Shown here piece after piece: positions 44,965 through 59,230 of a stretch of DNA of 64,000 bases (position 1 is its first letter; every line of letters starts with the position of its first letter). The stretch lies in assembly GCA_023313575.1 (NCBI GenBank), contig JAJTTP010000011.1, positions 868,001 through 932,000 of the forward strand, written 5' to 3'. The DNA comes from Eutypella sp. D-1 (Eukaryota; Ascomycota; Sordariomycetes; Xylariales; Diatrypaceae). The position numbers and the translations under genes were made by a program. Below the pieces are notes generated by a model. The model saw nothing but the letters and a program-made list of their open reading frames with translations, was not told the DNA's origin and ran no database searches.

Positions 44965-46503
44965 GCGAGTTGTGCTGGTTATGATGGCTTGTAATCACTC
45001 AGGTAGCCAGTTAGTAAATTAGCACTCTGCCAAAGAACCGCATAGCGCCACTATTCGACTCCTTTCTACGAAACAGCTATCCAGCGCTCAGTATTGATAA
45101 TAGTATGGTGTTTATTATGAGGCGTTACATCGTACACCTCTGTAGCAAAATTGATCGAGCTCTCATCCGCGTTGTCCATTGGTTAGTCCCCACGGCATAA
45201 TCTGGGCGTAGGTGAAAATAAAAGAGCTGCAGTATACATAACACAAGTCTAACTAATAGTCCAGAAGCTCTACGGGGATCTTACTGATACGAAATGGTCG
45301 TCCTTTTCTCGTGTTGAAGCCTCGAAACGCGTTGGCTAGAGGAGAGGAACTCCGCGACGGTACGGTACGTAGGTAGATAGGGGGTTCCCCTAAATCCTCC
45401 ATGGCACCTAAGCATATACGTCATAATTTGGAATAGCAATGGCTCACCAGCCTCGAGAAGTCGAAGCACAGCTCCTTTCAAAGTCAATAAACAAGGTGAG
45501 GAGAGTTCCTGTTATTTGAAAACATTGTGAGAAATTTCCTTAAGCCACCCCCCCTATTCCTCCCGGCGATTCCAACGAAGTAGAAAGCCAAGCCAAATCG
45601 ATGTCTGTCTGTCTGTCTGTCTTATCTGTTTAGAGTAACTACAAAGTTGTAATAGAAGAGACGGGAAAGAAGAGACAGATAAACAGCCCGAGAGCAGAGG
45701 TGAAAAATATATGCATGCCGACCAAGCGAGCATGCCATGCAAGCGAGTGTCGGTGCTGTCTAGACCATGCGTCGTTAAAAGCTTTAGAACAAGTCTAGAG
45801 AACAAGAAGTGAGAGTCATTTCCGTAACGTGGCGTGACGCAATGACACAAAAGCAGGTAAAGTAGAATCAAGTAAAATTGGTCCAGGAAGAAGAAGTGAA
45901 GAAGAAGAAAAAAGACATGTTCTTTTGACTGTACATGGAGAGTTCGATGCAGAAATCTGATACCCAACCGAGTACTAACTAGTGACAGGAAGGGGAAAGG
46001 GGAGGGATTTCCCACTATTCCGGTTTCAAGAAGAGAAAGATAAAAAAATTAAAGCAAGAAAACAACAAATTTACCCCAAATGCTCGTGCGAAAATTTCTC
46101 TGGTCTATTCCCAACCGGTGACTTGAAGGAAGAAGTCACTTTTTTGTCTTTATTATCCCTCTTATGCCATCGTCGAAAATCAGGTGTATCATCGAGTGAA
46201 GCGGGGAGGAGGGGGGGATAGTAGTCGAGAAGGCGAAAAGCTCGCCGCTTCCGGCCCAATCTTATCCCCCTGAAAGGCCCCGAAGTCTTCGCGTTTCAAA
46301 TCATGAGAAATGGTGCCAACCCAACGCCGCTAGCTGGCTACCACCAACCTCTTTTTGTCTTACCGTCATGTGTCATGAACCTCTGAATCTTGTATAACGT
46401 GTTGCTCGGCTTCGACAATGCAAAAGGCGCTAACGCAATATGGTACGAATCAAGTATAATACGAGAATAAGACAAGTGTAGAATCACTCTGTGCCGCAGA
46501 GGC
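44965..46503. other. Intergenic, nothing recognised
   Basis: A (TGTC)5 microsatellite lies at about 45603-45622. A/G-rich tracts at 45885-45915 and 46030-46065. No convincing ORF or RNA gene. Contains the 3' flank of the PSP1-domain gene. Confidence 0.55.
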
Positions 46504-49285
46504 TTATCGAGTGTTGAGAGACAGCCCCTGGAATGCACCAACCCAGTCGTTCTGGCCAGTGGTGGTGGGTGCGTTCTGTTCGTGGGGTGTCGTGGTAGAA
46601 TGCGTGGTCGGGAAGCGTGCGCGCATGGGCGGTGGAAAGCCCCCTCCTTGAGCAAAACCGCTGGGATACGCATCCATCGTCTGCATCATTCCTGGCATGT
46701 AAGGCGCGGCCCTGGGAGTATCACCGAAGGCGCCGTAAGCCGAATATTGTAGGCCAAGCGGCGGGTAGGAAGGACTAGGCACCGACGATCGGTCAACAGC
46801 GCCCAGTGATTGTCCGAACGTCTGCTGGAACGGCCGGCCCGGCTGGCCACCGGTAGCGAAGGCCCCCTGAGACTCCGGTACCTGATTCGGACGGCGTTCA
46901 GTATTCGAAGACGCCCCAGTCCTGTGGCCAACGGCACCAGGCCCGACACCGCTAGGCGCCTGCAGCCCGAGGGTCGGTGTGGCAAAGGAAGCCGGGTTGA
47001 TGGCGGACATCCATATCCTTGTCTTATATATCTTGAAGAGGTCGGTTACTAGCGAATTGAAGTTGATGTATGAATCGGCGAAGTAGTAGAATGTCAACTT
47101 CTTCCAGTCCCTATTGCGTGTTAGTGGAGGGAAATTCCGGGAAAGATTTGCACTTTCACTTACATCTGAAATTCCGCATCAAGAATCTCCATATTGAGAC
47201 CGTGCTCTTTGACCTTCTGCATACAGACGCGCTTCGCCTTTGCTTCGTTCCCCTCTTTCTCGTTCAGGTTATGGATCTCGTGGTTTTGCGCTAGGCGTTT
47301 GATGAGTTTTGGCTTCAGCTCGCCGGCATTCTGATCCTGCATGTGGTGTTGGTTGTGTGGGCCCATGCCGCCTATCGCACTTTCCTGGAGGCCATTCGAG
47401 GCTGCCAACAGACCAGCCGCACCAGCACTCTCCTTGGCCGCAGCAGCATTCTGAGAGTACATCATGAGCCACTTGTAGTGCTCCTCCGCATAATGTTCCT
47501 TCCATTCTTTGGCCGTCTGCCAGTCGACGTTCTCTTTGGCTACCGTGCCGAGGTCGGTACCTCGATCCGCTTCAACTATAACGAGGTCGCCAGGCTTGAC
47601 CGACAGGCCGGTCCCTTCCTGAATATAGAACACATCCGCGCGAGAACATTTAAAGAGGACAATATGTAGAAGTTGGTTGTGTCTTGGTTGGGACATCCCG
47701 TACATGTTTCTGTGAGGAGACGGCGCGCGGTTAGCGTAGGGAGAAGGAATCCCATAGGGCGACGGGTAGGCGTTGCTGTATCCCGACGCCATTGCGTGAT
47801 GTGCGCCAGGCATGTTACCACCGGGGTAATAATTCACTATTTCAGATGTTAGTATAGTGTTACCAGTACGGAGGATTCTCCCGAAATACCTGGACTACCA
47901 GCATGCAGACCCATACTGTCGGGGAAGTTACCATAATCATGAGACTGCGATGCATCCGGGGATTGTGACTCGTGTAACGAAACCGCCTCTCCCAGGGAAC
48001 CAATGGAGGCCTGCCGGGTCGGTATATCAGCGAACGAGTGCCTTCGACTCTGCGGTATGTCGCCGAGACCACCGAACCCCAGTGAACTCGTCCAATATGC
48101 CCTCTTGACATTCTCAAGTTTCCGATTCTCCAATGGGTATTGACTGCGGTAAACGCTGGGCGCGTATTCACTCATACGTCTCGCAGAGCCACGCCTGGCC
48201 GCGGCATCATGCCCTTCGTTAGCCTCATCGAGCTCGTCAATAGCAAAATCGGACTCCTCAGGTACGGATTCGCGAACGCTATAATTATTCCCTAGCCCGT
48301 AAGTCGCGGCGGTTGATGCCCTAGGCCGGATTCGATTTTGATACTGTTGCTGTCGTAACATGGCATTCTCACGCGCAAGAAGCTCGATCGTCTTGGCCTC
48401 AGCGCTTTGTTGTAAATGAGTGCCCTGTCCGGAGCTGCCAGTACTATCGTCTTCATCATCTTCTACTTCCTTGACCTTCCCCAGCATTGCTCCATCGCTT
48501 GACATCTCACTCAGCATACTAGGCCGTGAAGGTCGATGTTGTAGTCCTGGATGGCCCGGATGTCCTATAGGTCGCGCCCGTGAGGATAGGGCGGAGGACG
48601 TGGGCACCATTGGATTAGTTGTGTCGGGGTCCAGTTGTCCTACAGAGTACGATTGCGAGCGGTACGTCTTTGGGGTCGGGTGCAAAGGGATGGGAAAGGG
48701 GATCTGTGGATTGGACCCCTGCTCTCTACTAGATGGTGGTTGTGACAATGGCCCATCGCCAAAGAAAGTCGGGCTTCCAACTCCAGGAGGGACCGTGGAT
48801 GTAGGCGATGGCAAGACTTCAGACAATCTCGAAGGGGGTTCTTTCCGCTCGGTATTCCAGATGCCGGTTCCCCATGTAAAGGTTGGGGCCTGGTGCCCCC
48901 GATTAAGAGTTGTAGACGAAGAATGCGGACCCCAAGGACCAGCACCGGTCTCCAGGGCAGGAGTGCTCGGGTGCGACGCAGTCGGTGACATGGAACTACT
49001 GGCGAATGAACCCTTCCTAGGATGAGGCAGGGTGATCTGCGTTGTATCGTTCAGCCATGATGCCCGACGCACGGGCATTGGAGGCTGCATTGGAGGCTGA
49101 GGGGCGTCCTGGCGATGGGGATCCACTTCATCATCGGAACTGGCAAGTGCTTCGGAATCAGGCGTGGACCTCCGGGCGTTCAACTTCTCTAAGAGAATAG
49201 ACTGATTATTCCCTGCGATCGCTGGAAAGCCACCCTGACCCGGCTTCGCCCCCGAGGCTGATTTGAGGTTGCTGGCGCTCATCAT
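46504..49285 (-). CDS. PSP1: PSP1 C-terminal domain protein
   Basis: Three exons on the minus strand, 47890-49285, 47164-47836 and 46504-47110, give 891 residues. The first 500 residues are Ser/Pro-rich and disordered, with basophilic phosphosite-like motifs (RRASW, PRKGSF, RRMSEY, RRHSF) and a short coiled coil (TIELLARENAMLRQQQ). The folded part is the PSP1-type region: IVLFKCSRADVFYI and LSVKPGDLVIVEADRGTDLGTV, then the conserved C-terminal domain at about 640-722 (NEAKAKRVCMQKVKEHGLNMEILDAEFQMDWKKLTFYYFAD). The final 170 residues are Pro/Gly-rich. Yeast Psp1 is a low-complexity protein linked to P-body/stress-granule-like foci and suppression of polymerase mutants; the molecular role is uncertain. 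Both introns fall where the conserved sequence is continuous across them. Confidence 0.92.
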
Positions 49286-52200
49286 GCCGCTTCACTTTCT
49301 TTCACTCTGTATCTCCCTGAAATGATGATGGGCGGGTACCTGAGCAATGAGTGGACCTTGAGAGGTTAACCGAAGATTAGACTTCAGGAAGAGGAAATTC
49401 GAGGACAGCCGTTGGAAGGGACGGCTGATGAAATTACAATTCCGTACGAGATGCAAATGCGCCAAATCTCAGAACAAGGAGACAAATTGAAGGTACGGCA
49501 GATTTAACGGAAACTAGGTAAACAGTTAGCATCGCTATGCTCGAGGAGTAACATTTGGTTCAACAATGACAAGAACAAAGAGATTATCGTGAGTTGGGAA
49601 CACAGACGAGATACACGAATGGCAATGACAAGTGGCAAGAGTCAAGAGTTGGGGATGACGAAGTGGGAATGGGAATGAATGATGATGATCCGCGAACCGG
49701 ACTCATGTAATAATGTAGATGGGCCATGGCACGAGGGCACGTTTCGCTTCTCGCGGCTCAGATCCATACGTAAGGCAGGCAGACAGATAGGTAGGTATGA
49801 AAGCGCCTGAGGCATGTTGGCATAGAAGTTAAGCACTCCAAACAGGATCTGCTTATCTGGATGCTGCTGGTAGCGGGGGCCGGTGGCCGGGGGCCGGGTG
49901 CCTGCTCTTTCGCAGATTTGCGACGCGCGTGACTATCCAAGTCGCGAGGAGGCAACACAGACGGGAAACGTTGTGTACTTGAGAAGCGGCAGGGAAATAT
50001 AGCGTACTGCGAGAGTTGTATGTACTTACCGAAAGAGTGCTTCTGGTATTATTTCAATCTATGTGCTGGGTATCGTAGCTTTCGTGTCTAGTGGTTTCGA
50101 ATAAGGAAAAGCCGCCGTTGTCGCCCAAGGAAAATTAAGACAGCCGAGAGATATAATCAAAGACAAGAGAAGAAGAAAAGAAACACAATGGATGTTGATC
50201 TTGGTCTTGGTCCTCGTGGTCCTGGTCCTGGTCCTGGTCCTGGCCCTGGAACACTGCTCAAGTATTTCTTTTCGGAGTTGAAATAAGAATTGGAAGGCCC
50301 TTTTTTTTTTCTTTGCTTGCTTCCCCTGGTTTATTCTTCCTTCGAGCTGTCTCGCTTTTCTCCCGTAGTTCCGGCGCTGCAGATTGAAGGTTCCCCCCCT
50401 CCTTTTTTTTCTCTCTGGAGTATCTTAATTTTGAATTCTTCTTATTTCAGAAATCGCTCTTATTTTATTTATTGTGACGTTCGTCCGTGTCTGTCTGTGT
50501 GTCCGTCTTGTCTCTTGTTTCTGTGTCTTTCTCTCCGTCTAAGGATACTTCGAAAATGGCACGGTCTTGGTCGTCGTTCGCGAAAAAGAAAAAGTGAGAA
50601 GTATTAGGTATTCTCTCTTCTTTTTTTCTTCTTCTTCTTCTTCTTTTCCCTGGCTGAATGCGCGCCTCAATCGATTGCGACAGAACTACGCGCAGGGTCC
50701 CATCGTCAAGAATAGTAGATCGGATCCGTCGTCGCACCGTAGATTTGCTTGATGGTTTAAGGCTGATATCTCGGCATATAGATAGATAGCGGCCCCGGGG
50801 ATTATCGATTGGAACGGAATATTGGATTGTTAAGAGTAACTTGTGCCTATAAAACCGTTGGGTTCAAGCCCCTTTTGTCTCTGAATTTGGCGTTGAAGAA
50901 AAATAAAATAAAGGAAGGGTTCTTTTTTTTTTTTAATGTTTTTGTTATTTTTGGGGGATTCGGCGAAACAATACAAAAAGGAATGAAATGAGAGGATGTT
51001 GGAGTGTGTGTGGAGGTGGCTGTGGTGGTCGGTTTTAGAAGCGTAATAAGATGAACTACCTAAGGTACATAACTACTAGGTAGGTAGACTGCCCCAAAAA
51101 AAAAACTGCCTGACTGCTTACCTGCTAGGTACCTAATAACTGACAGGTAGGTAGGTTACTTTAGACTATGCCCAGGTGTAATTAGAGCTCTAATAACCAG
51201 TCTAGATACTTAGTAGTCCACGGGTAGATAGTAGAAGCATACCTGAGACTGTACTGGGGGCTTTCCAACCTTGAAAGGCAACCTTGAAAGGTTGGGACTA
51301 ACCACGAGAAGTGAGAAGCGGGGAAAATGCCCAGGACTTCTCTACATACCTAGGTATGTACCTAGGCATGTACAATAACAGCTAGCACGATACAATGTAC
51401 CTAGGCAAGGACGCTTATGCACCTGCACGTATTATACTGTACTTAGGGGCTAAGGGGCCAAGGTGGGCATTTCCAATATCTATATGGATACTTGAGTATT
51501 TTAAGGATGTGCTTGTAATTATGTATGCAGAAAATATTCTGGGCATGCATCGTATGGTATTGTTTATACATATCGGTATGTAATATACTTAAGTACCCGT
51601 ATCAGCTCTGCCTCCTACAAAAAAGGTCACTGAAGACTGGAACTACTTACTATTAGGTAGGCATATCCATACGGATGGATATGTCGTGACCGTTGGTGTC
51701 TGCGAAACATAAAACTGGAAAGTCTTAACTATAAGTCTACTGGTACTTAAGTACTATAGTATGTACTATACTATACGATTCGGGAGGAGCCTTGATGTGG
51801 GGTTGTGAGATGTTTCCAAGTGGGAATATACGGAGTACCTCCATCCCATCCACAGGTGCAGTCAAGTACCCAGGTAATCCGGTGTGGCTTCCCAGTACTG
51901 GTGGCTTCCAAGGCTAGGTACGTCTATGTAGGTGGTTTGTTGATCATCAAACATCTATAAACAAGCCCATTGGTACTACAAAGGCCCTACTACAAATCGG
52001 TTCATAAGGAACAACCTTGAACCTTGGAAGCCCCTCATGGTCATTGCCTTTCGTATCTACAATTTAGACGCTACCTACCTGATACTGTATTATCTATTAA
52101 AAAAAGACACACCCGTCTCTTATTAAGCGATTAGAACAGTAAGGATAGTGTTCTTATTACTACCAGGTGGAAGTACGTAGTAAAGTGTCCAAATGCCCAT

Positions 52201-55200
52201 GTGACTTATGTAGGTAGGTATCTCATGCTACTGCATCTAGGGTACCTATAGTCTAGTGCATGCAAGTGCATGCCTCTAGCAAGTACCTACACTAGGTACT
52301 TACCTGTTTCCAAGGTCGTAGTTGCAGTAAGAGGGGACTTCGGAGACTGTTCCGTCCCTGAAATTCATCGGGTTAATTTGTATGTGGTGTGGTGGTCCGG
52401 GGAGAAGACGATTAATTCGCACCTAGGTAGGTTAGACTGCCCTTCTCCTCCATGATTACCATAACTGTGATTGGGCCAGGCAGCGTCATGGCAAGGGTGC
52501 TACTCTCTTCAGGGCTTGTCTTTGTGGAAGTGCCGTTCCCGCCGTATCCCCTACAGTGTGTGGGGTCGTGTAAGTACATACCCATTACCTACTTGCCCCT
52601 ACTTCCCCTTCTTCCCATCCGTGATACTGTTTCCTCTCTAAATGCTATAAGTGAGTATATCTGGTGTATCTGGGCAGAGGCAAAGTTGAACAAGCAGGTT
52701 TCCGGATTGTACCGGGGCCATGTAGGACGGAAGTAATGGCATGATAACAGCCCACAAGACGGTTCTAGTGTCACCCTACCTAGTTAAGTACTTAGCATTA
52801 TATCAGTCTGATATCAGTCCACGGGTCTGATCAAGTTAACCGTGGGCGAATTGCTTCTTCCAGGGTACCAGGGTCGCAGAGTAAATTCTATACAACGGAC
52901 CCATTCACTATTGGCAATCCTCAACTTGAAATACTTATACAACCAAGCAGTATATATCTTACGTATCCACGGTTTCTTTACCATTGTCTGTCATCTAACA
53001 TATCTGATGATTGTGAGATAACAAGCAGAGCGAGCCATGGCGATGTCACCAATTTCTTGTTTGTTTCTATACCCTGTACACACCATGCATTGCATCCGGA
53101 TGGCCACTTGTAAATTCTCAGCTCGCCTACCCCTTCAAGGGAATTCCCTTCTGCTCTTCCACCCAAGAACAGACCAATAGATTCTCTCGACTTGCTTCGA
53201 TTCACTTCGCTGTGGTGACGATCAGCCGGCTCCGCGTTTCGCACTAATAAGTTTGCTCCTTTTACTCCTATTCTCTTTGAGTGGATTGAGGCGATTCAGG
53301 CGATGCCGTCTGTCCTAGACCACCACCACCACCGCCACCACTACCACTGATTCAAGGCGACGAAGGCATCGCATCGCAGATCTTCGCATATGCATATTAA
53401 TATATTGCCTTGTCAAACTCTATGGAACCGAACTCCCCCGTCCTTCCTAAGTAGGTACCAAATAGCCTTTCCGTGACACCAGGCTTGCCTTCCGCCGCTG
53501 TTTGACAACCTCTGAAGAGAGCGACAACGACAGTAGGCATCTATGGCATCCTACAGACACATATATAGCAGAAATTGGCGCTCCGTCCTATGATAGAACT
53601 CCCTCTTCTAAGCCAAGCGAATCTGCCCAGCCCTTGCTAACCGTAATGAACCAAGGAGGCCCTTTTGGCAGATGTAACCCTCCTTTACTCATTACCTTGA
53701 CTCGACAGGCCATCTAATACTTGCCCAGCACTACAGCTGTACCAAACATTTCGCGACGCGGGCTTCACGCGAGGAAGCCACCCTTCTTTTCTCTTGCTCT
53801 GTCCCCTTTTCAATGACTTTGGTGCTGCCTATTCCCCTGACGATAATAGCTAATTTGACTTAGTCCTCGGGTGAAAAGCTTCGCCCCTCATCTTGTAAAT
53901 ATATGAGGAAACCCCCCCCCAACCCAGCGCCCGGGGAATTTCTGACTGATTATACACCGGAAATTCCACACACGTAGGTCCATCGGTGGCTATTACGGAC
54001 GGCTGATATTTACACAAACACCGTTATAGTGAACGCTAATTCCATGAAGAAGGGAAAAGCCAAGCCACACGATCTATCGAGCGGCTAAGTACCTGCCTAG
54101 ATAGCCAACCACCTAGGTACCCTGCCTATCCCAAGAGGATTGGGATTATTGTTCAAATTTGAGCCCCCTTTTACTTACATGAACAGACATACCCTTTTAG
54201 GCCACATACACATGCACCGACGCCGCCTCGGTCACTATTCACTATGTATCCGTCTGATAGCTCCTGAAACTACCTGACCATCTGGTAGCCCCGGGTGGAA
54301 CCTGTCCGCCGGCAGCAGTACTATCATCGTACTGACATCGTACTACCATCGTCATTGTCGTAAAGGAGGGGGGAGGGAACGCTATGTAATGAACACCATA
54401 TAACGGTTGCAACCAATCAGCGCACGTTTTGGCCATCTCCAGCTGCCCTACAAGAAGAGGACGCTTATAGAACGGACACATATTGAACAGGTCTCCATAT
54501 CGAATTGAAATCGATGCAAGCTTCGCCAACCAATTGCGCTCCTCTCCTCTGTTATATCGATTCCCACCATTCCCACCATTCCCAACCTTTACCGAGTCCC
54601 GGCTCAACCTAGCCCACCTAGCAAACCTACCCTACATAACACTTACTTAATTGTTTGCGTGCGAGTTGACTTAGTCTGCCCGTACCCCTTTCCCAACCCC
54701 CGGAGATGCAAAGGCCTCAGCTTCTTTTCGTATGCAAATATGCACATATTATGAACATGAAGCATGATGGTTCTGTGGAGTCAAGAGGCACTTCCCTGTA
54801 TTTGATCCCGGCCAGGGTACATACGCCAATAAGGAATTCTCTCCCGCATCCCCATTAGAACGTCCACATAGTAAGGAGATAAGCAATATAGATCACACAA
54901 CTCCGAGTCGAACCACGAACTATCAAGTATGCGAGATAGATGGTCGAAGTACCAACCTAGCCGTTGGACACCCCGCATCGGACTGGTCGGAAGCTGGGAG
55001 CGCAAATCGGGCGTGCGCGAAGGAAGTCATGATGCGCCCGGCTTCGTCGGCCAGACCACCATTTGAAGTAACTAGACGGACAGGCAGGCAATCTAGATGC
55101 GTCGTCCGTCAACGAGTTTCAGGGATGGCGGCTTTGGATGGGGGTGTTCACTGGATGTGTGGTCCAAGAGGGGCCTGAGAGGAGCACTGACAGGCTTTTT

Positions 55201-58200
55201 TGACCGGACCTTGTCCCTGTCCTAGAGCCCACGCACTGGCCACCCGCCCACAGGGATGGCATGGGCCATGTGACAGGGGCTGTAGACGGTCGATCCTTAA
55301 CGATCCTAAAGTAGTGCAACGGGCAAGTCGTGGACAATGAAATTTGAGCAGCCGCTAGACACCACATGAGATAAAGGTGTTAATGTTTTTAGCGGCTACT
55401 CGAATTTTAGTGTCTTGCTATAAGTCACTTTTATAGGTACTTACCCCGGAGTCTTACCCCGGATATTCACTACCTACCTCGTACTCAAGTATGTAGAGGT
55501 GTATGTACGGCACGACACCACCACCGCCATGCTTCGTTTCTGGTTCTCCGATCCTCACCCAATAAATCCAGTACGGCGCTGCAACTCCATATGCGTCGCG
55601 ATTCATGCAAGTAATAACGATGTCTACAGGCGCGAGAGCGCATGCTGCCCCACCTCTCTTCATCGGTAAGCCGGAGTCCTAATTGGCACGCCACATGTTC
55701 TCCATGGGCTGGATATCGGGGCTTCGATATTGTTATGCAGTATTGATGAGAATTAGGGACCACTCTGTGAACGATATTGTAGAGAATGGGCCAGCAACGA
55801 CAGAACTTCCGCCTGATTTCCTTGCCCTAGACACAGCCGCTACTGCGGCGGCCACACCAACCTTAACCTTACAAATAAGCCCGACTCTTAGAAGTATGGA
55901 CTTGACCCTACTTCTTCGTAGGCGCCATACTCCGATCTCATAGGCAGGCGTGGCCATGCTACCCACGGGGCTATATCTGTTTAGTATCCCCCATCCATAT
56001 GCACCCCGCATTCTCAGGACGCACCGCCCCATCCACCAAGCCGCGTTGCTGACCTCCTAGGTAGCTCTAGTGCGTCGGCCGGGTCGACGAAAGGAAGTAT
56101 GTAGAAGGAATAAGTGGATGGATGGGATTGATAATGGATGAAATGAAAAAGATGCGCGCCTACAGATCCATCCTGTCTATTACTCCACCGTCTATATCTG
56201 CATACATGGATCCTCTGAGCCTCCCTACCTCTAATTCGCCATCTACGACAGGTTCACGGTATATTCCATCGTCGCCCGTTGACCAAAGTAAGCTGCATAG
56301 ACAACCTGCCTCCGATCTGTATGTACGTGTGTGTGTGTGTGTCTCGTAGCGATAAGTACATGCCTAACCTAGATATACAAATAGCGCCAATCCAGTCGAT
56401 GGCCCGAACGCCCCGGACTCCCGGACCCGGTTCGGGTCCAGTATGGATAGAGTTTGCTTTTTTTCCTTTTCGGTCCCCCCCCCCCCCAGGGGGAAGAAAC
56501 AGAGCACATGGCCTCCACACGTAATAATGACGTCTTGACCTCCCCAGCGCGTTCCAGTTTCTGTCGGTTGGGGGCCAGGTCCAATAACACACCTACATGG
56601 ATACCTAGTACAAGGAAGTCATCACGAGACCACGAAAAGCCCGCCGCCGAGGTGGACACTTTTGCTTTTTTTTTTTTTTCTTTTTTTGTGTGTCTACTGC
56701 AGCACCAGATACTACCGAGGTAAGTCAATACGTAGATATGCAGGTATATACGTGCATGAGCATAGACACACCCAGCACGTGTACGATTGGTGGGGACTAG
56801 CTAGGGTAATATCATGGGATGAACAAAATAAAATCATGAGAGTTCGCGAGGCGAGCATGGAGAGCAAGGTTCAAAAGGGGATAGGTAGGTAGATACATGT
56901 GCCCTTTTTCCATCGGTTTTTTTCGAAAACAAAAAAAAAAGGAAAAGGAAAACTGAATTCCCCCAACCTCATCTGTTCCTGAGACTTAGACAACTGAGCC
57001 CTGGCTCCCGGCCGCCCAGGCACCGGGACGGTGACACATGAGAGGGAGGGGGTAGGCGTTATCCTGTGGGTTGAAATAAACAGGTGTATATAACCCCCCA
57101 GGCCTACGTAGATAGATACATATAGATAGATCTGCCCCCCTGGCATGACACCGTGTAGGAGGAAATGGATGGGCTCTCTGGCGCGCCAACCAGTCGACCG
57201 GTCCGTCGCCCATCGATCAGTCGGTCAGTACTCAGTCTACACAAGAGATGACGATAGATCTCCCCCAGGCTGCCGCTTGCTGCGAGAAACCGGGGGAGCT
57301 AAAGCCAAAGATCGCTAGAGACGAGGACGGAGACTGTACTGGATGACTGGTCACCTCGGACACGGACGCATGTCCAGTTGCCCTTGCCAGCGCCATGCTG
57401 CTGCACCTTGACGTACGTGCAGCGCTATATCAGCTTCTCTTGGCCCTACTCATATATCTCACGCACGATGAGTATTGCGCTGCCCCCCCTTGCGATGCTA
57501 TGCGATGCGCCGCGATGCGCGTGTTTACCTGGGTATTAGCGCATCGGTCGTCAAGTAGTGGGATCGTGATTATATAGGTATATATATGTGTGTCTTCATA
57601 CAATATCCATCTTTCATTGCTTATATCCATACCCATACCGATATCCGTACGCATGCCCTTGTCGACCTACATTCGACAGCCAGCCACGCTGACATACCAT
57701 GCCCTGCCATGCATATACCGTAGGTTTGAGTTGCGGGGTCGGACCACGAGGGCGCTGATTGGATGGGCGCGCGAAGGTTATATAAGAAAAGGGTGATGCA
57801 GGCATAAAAGAAGGGGGAGAGTCCAGCAAGCAGCGAAGATCTTTTCCCCAGAAGTTGTCCGTTGTAGATCCCCCCATTGCCATACTTACATGTAGTGTAG
57901 ACCAGACACATCAGGCCAGCTTGCCTATCCAGCAACGTTCTACCATTTGCCTAAGTACTTTACCCAACCACGGGCTATCCCATGTCATGCAATGCCGGTG
58001 GCCATGTGATGGTCACGACGAAGATGATTGATGATTGATGGCAGGGGGAAGGAGAATGGGCTGGTTGCGCAAACCCTTTTTCGAATTCCACAGAGTGTGC
58101 GAGTGGCACGCCTCAAGAGATGGTAGGCAATGTAAGGTACTTTGACGTATAATTAATTCTCTTCGGTTTGGTATCTCATGGGAATTCTTGCCACGCCGCT

Positions 58201-59230
58201 GCTAGCCACGGTGACATGCGTACACCACGTACAATCTCTACATCTACATCCATTCCAGCGAAGAGAAATTTACCGGGTGCGCGCGATGAGATCGGGATAG
58301 CGAATGAATGGACGAAAGAGAAAAGTCCGCTTTGTTCTCTTTTCTCTTCCCCCCTCCCCCCCCCCTCCTTTTCGTCTCCTAATTCCCCGCCTCCTCTTCC
58401 GCATCACGTCTTCTTCGCCTCTTCTTCTTCCAACCCGGCATACTTGCCTACTTAGCTATTCTATGCAGCAAGCATCGTATGCAGTTAAGTGCGTAAGGAG
58501 TAGTTGGGTGGGTGGTGGTCGCAACGGCGGCATCGAATGGGACGGTTATGCTTTGTATTTATACGTAGCAGCGAATGTTATGCATACGCAGTATGTTATG
58601 TAAGTATGTATGTAGTGAGGCTCACCGGTCCCGGCCCTTCCATCGGCGACCGGTTGATGCGGGTGATCTTGCTGCTATATGTAAGGTTCCACAAAGGAGG
58701 TCGATCCTAGCGTTAGCATAGTAGAAAACATAGCCAGTGCCGACAAAGGGCACATGTATGCTGTGTATAGATAGATGGATGGATAGATGAATTCCTGAAA
58801 GTCACGACAGCATGTCTCAATGCAGAGGCGGCAAGAAGCGCTTGCGCAGCCAAGCCTGCCGGGCTAAATAGCAATAATTATGCGAAGAGGGGTATTGACG
58901 GGTTTTGGATTCGCCTCGACATGTTTTAAGCCCTGATATGGGAGAAAGCATGATGCGAGTTCCTGCTAATTAGATGGCAAGTATAGACGAGGTTGATGGG
59001 TCGTTTGCGCTCCTCGTCCCTCTAGTACGGCACGCTGCCTTCAGGCGGAGCGATGATCACGGTCTTTTCAACGAAAACACTCAGGTAGATGCTGTCGCTT
59101 GGGAGTACATTCTCAATGCATATCCAGTGTTATCCATCCTAGTTTTATTTTGCAGGCTACTGACCCCACGATGTGGAGGACATATAGTCCGCTATGACTA
59201 GGTAGGGCAACCTCTCTCTACTTTCGCCTC
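49286..59230. other. 9.9-kb region without recognisable genes
   Basis: From the PSP1 start to the NFU1 3' end no ORF resembles a known family and no tRNA is seen. Contents: GGTCCT repeats at about 50205-50250, T/C-rich tracts at 50296-50450 and 50617-50650, many TACCTAGGTA motifs between 51060 and 54125, CAC/CCG triplets at about 53320-53347, a GT run at about 56329-56343, poly-C at about 56477-56488, poly-T at about 56667-56690, and a short GC stem at about 57261-57299. The first part is probably the PSP1 leader and promoter. Confidence 0.5.
50204..50252. repeat. GGTCCT/GGTCTT hexamer repeat
   Basis: About eight imperfect hexamers in tandem, 920 bp upstream of the PSP1 start. Confidence 0.75.

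Noticed and set aside
45554..46015. 153-codon minus-strand ORF
   Set aside because: Phe/Leu-rich reading of an A/G-rich tract with no family; likely chance.
46810..49025. Plus-strand ORFs opposite the PSP1-domain gene
   Set aside because: Fall within its Ser/Pro-rich exons and show no independent features.
50862..50884. T-arm-like GGGTTCAAGCCC
   Set aside because: Only three base pairs of T-stem form and no acceptor, D or anticodon arms can be placed; not a tRNA.
52452..52736. 94-codon ORF in the gene-poor region
   Set aside because: ATG start and a hydrophobic stretch, but length is within chance and no motif, signal peptide or neighbour supports it.
57261..57299. GC hairpin (CTCCCCC ... 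GGGGGAG) considered as ncRNA or terminator
   Set aside because: Isolated 7-bp stem with a long loop and no supporting context.
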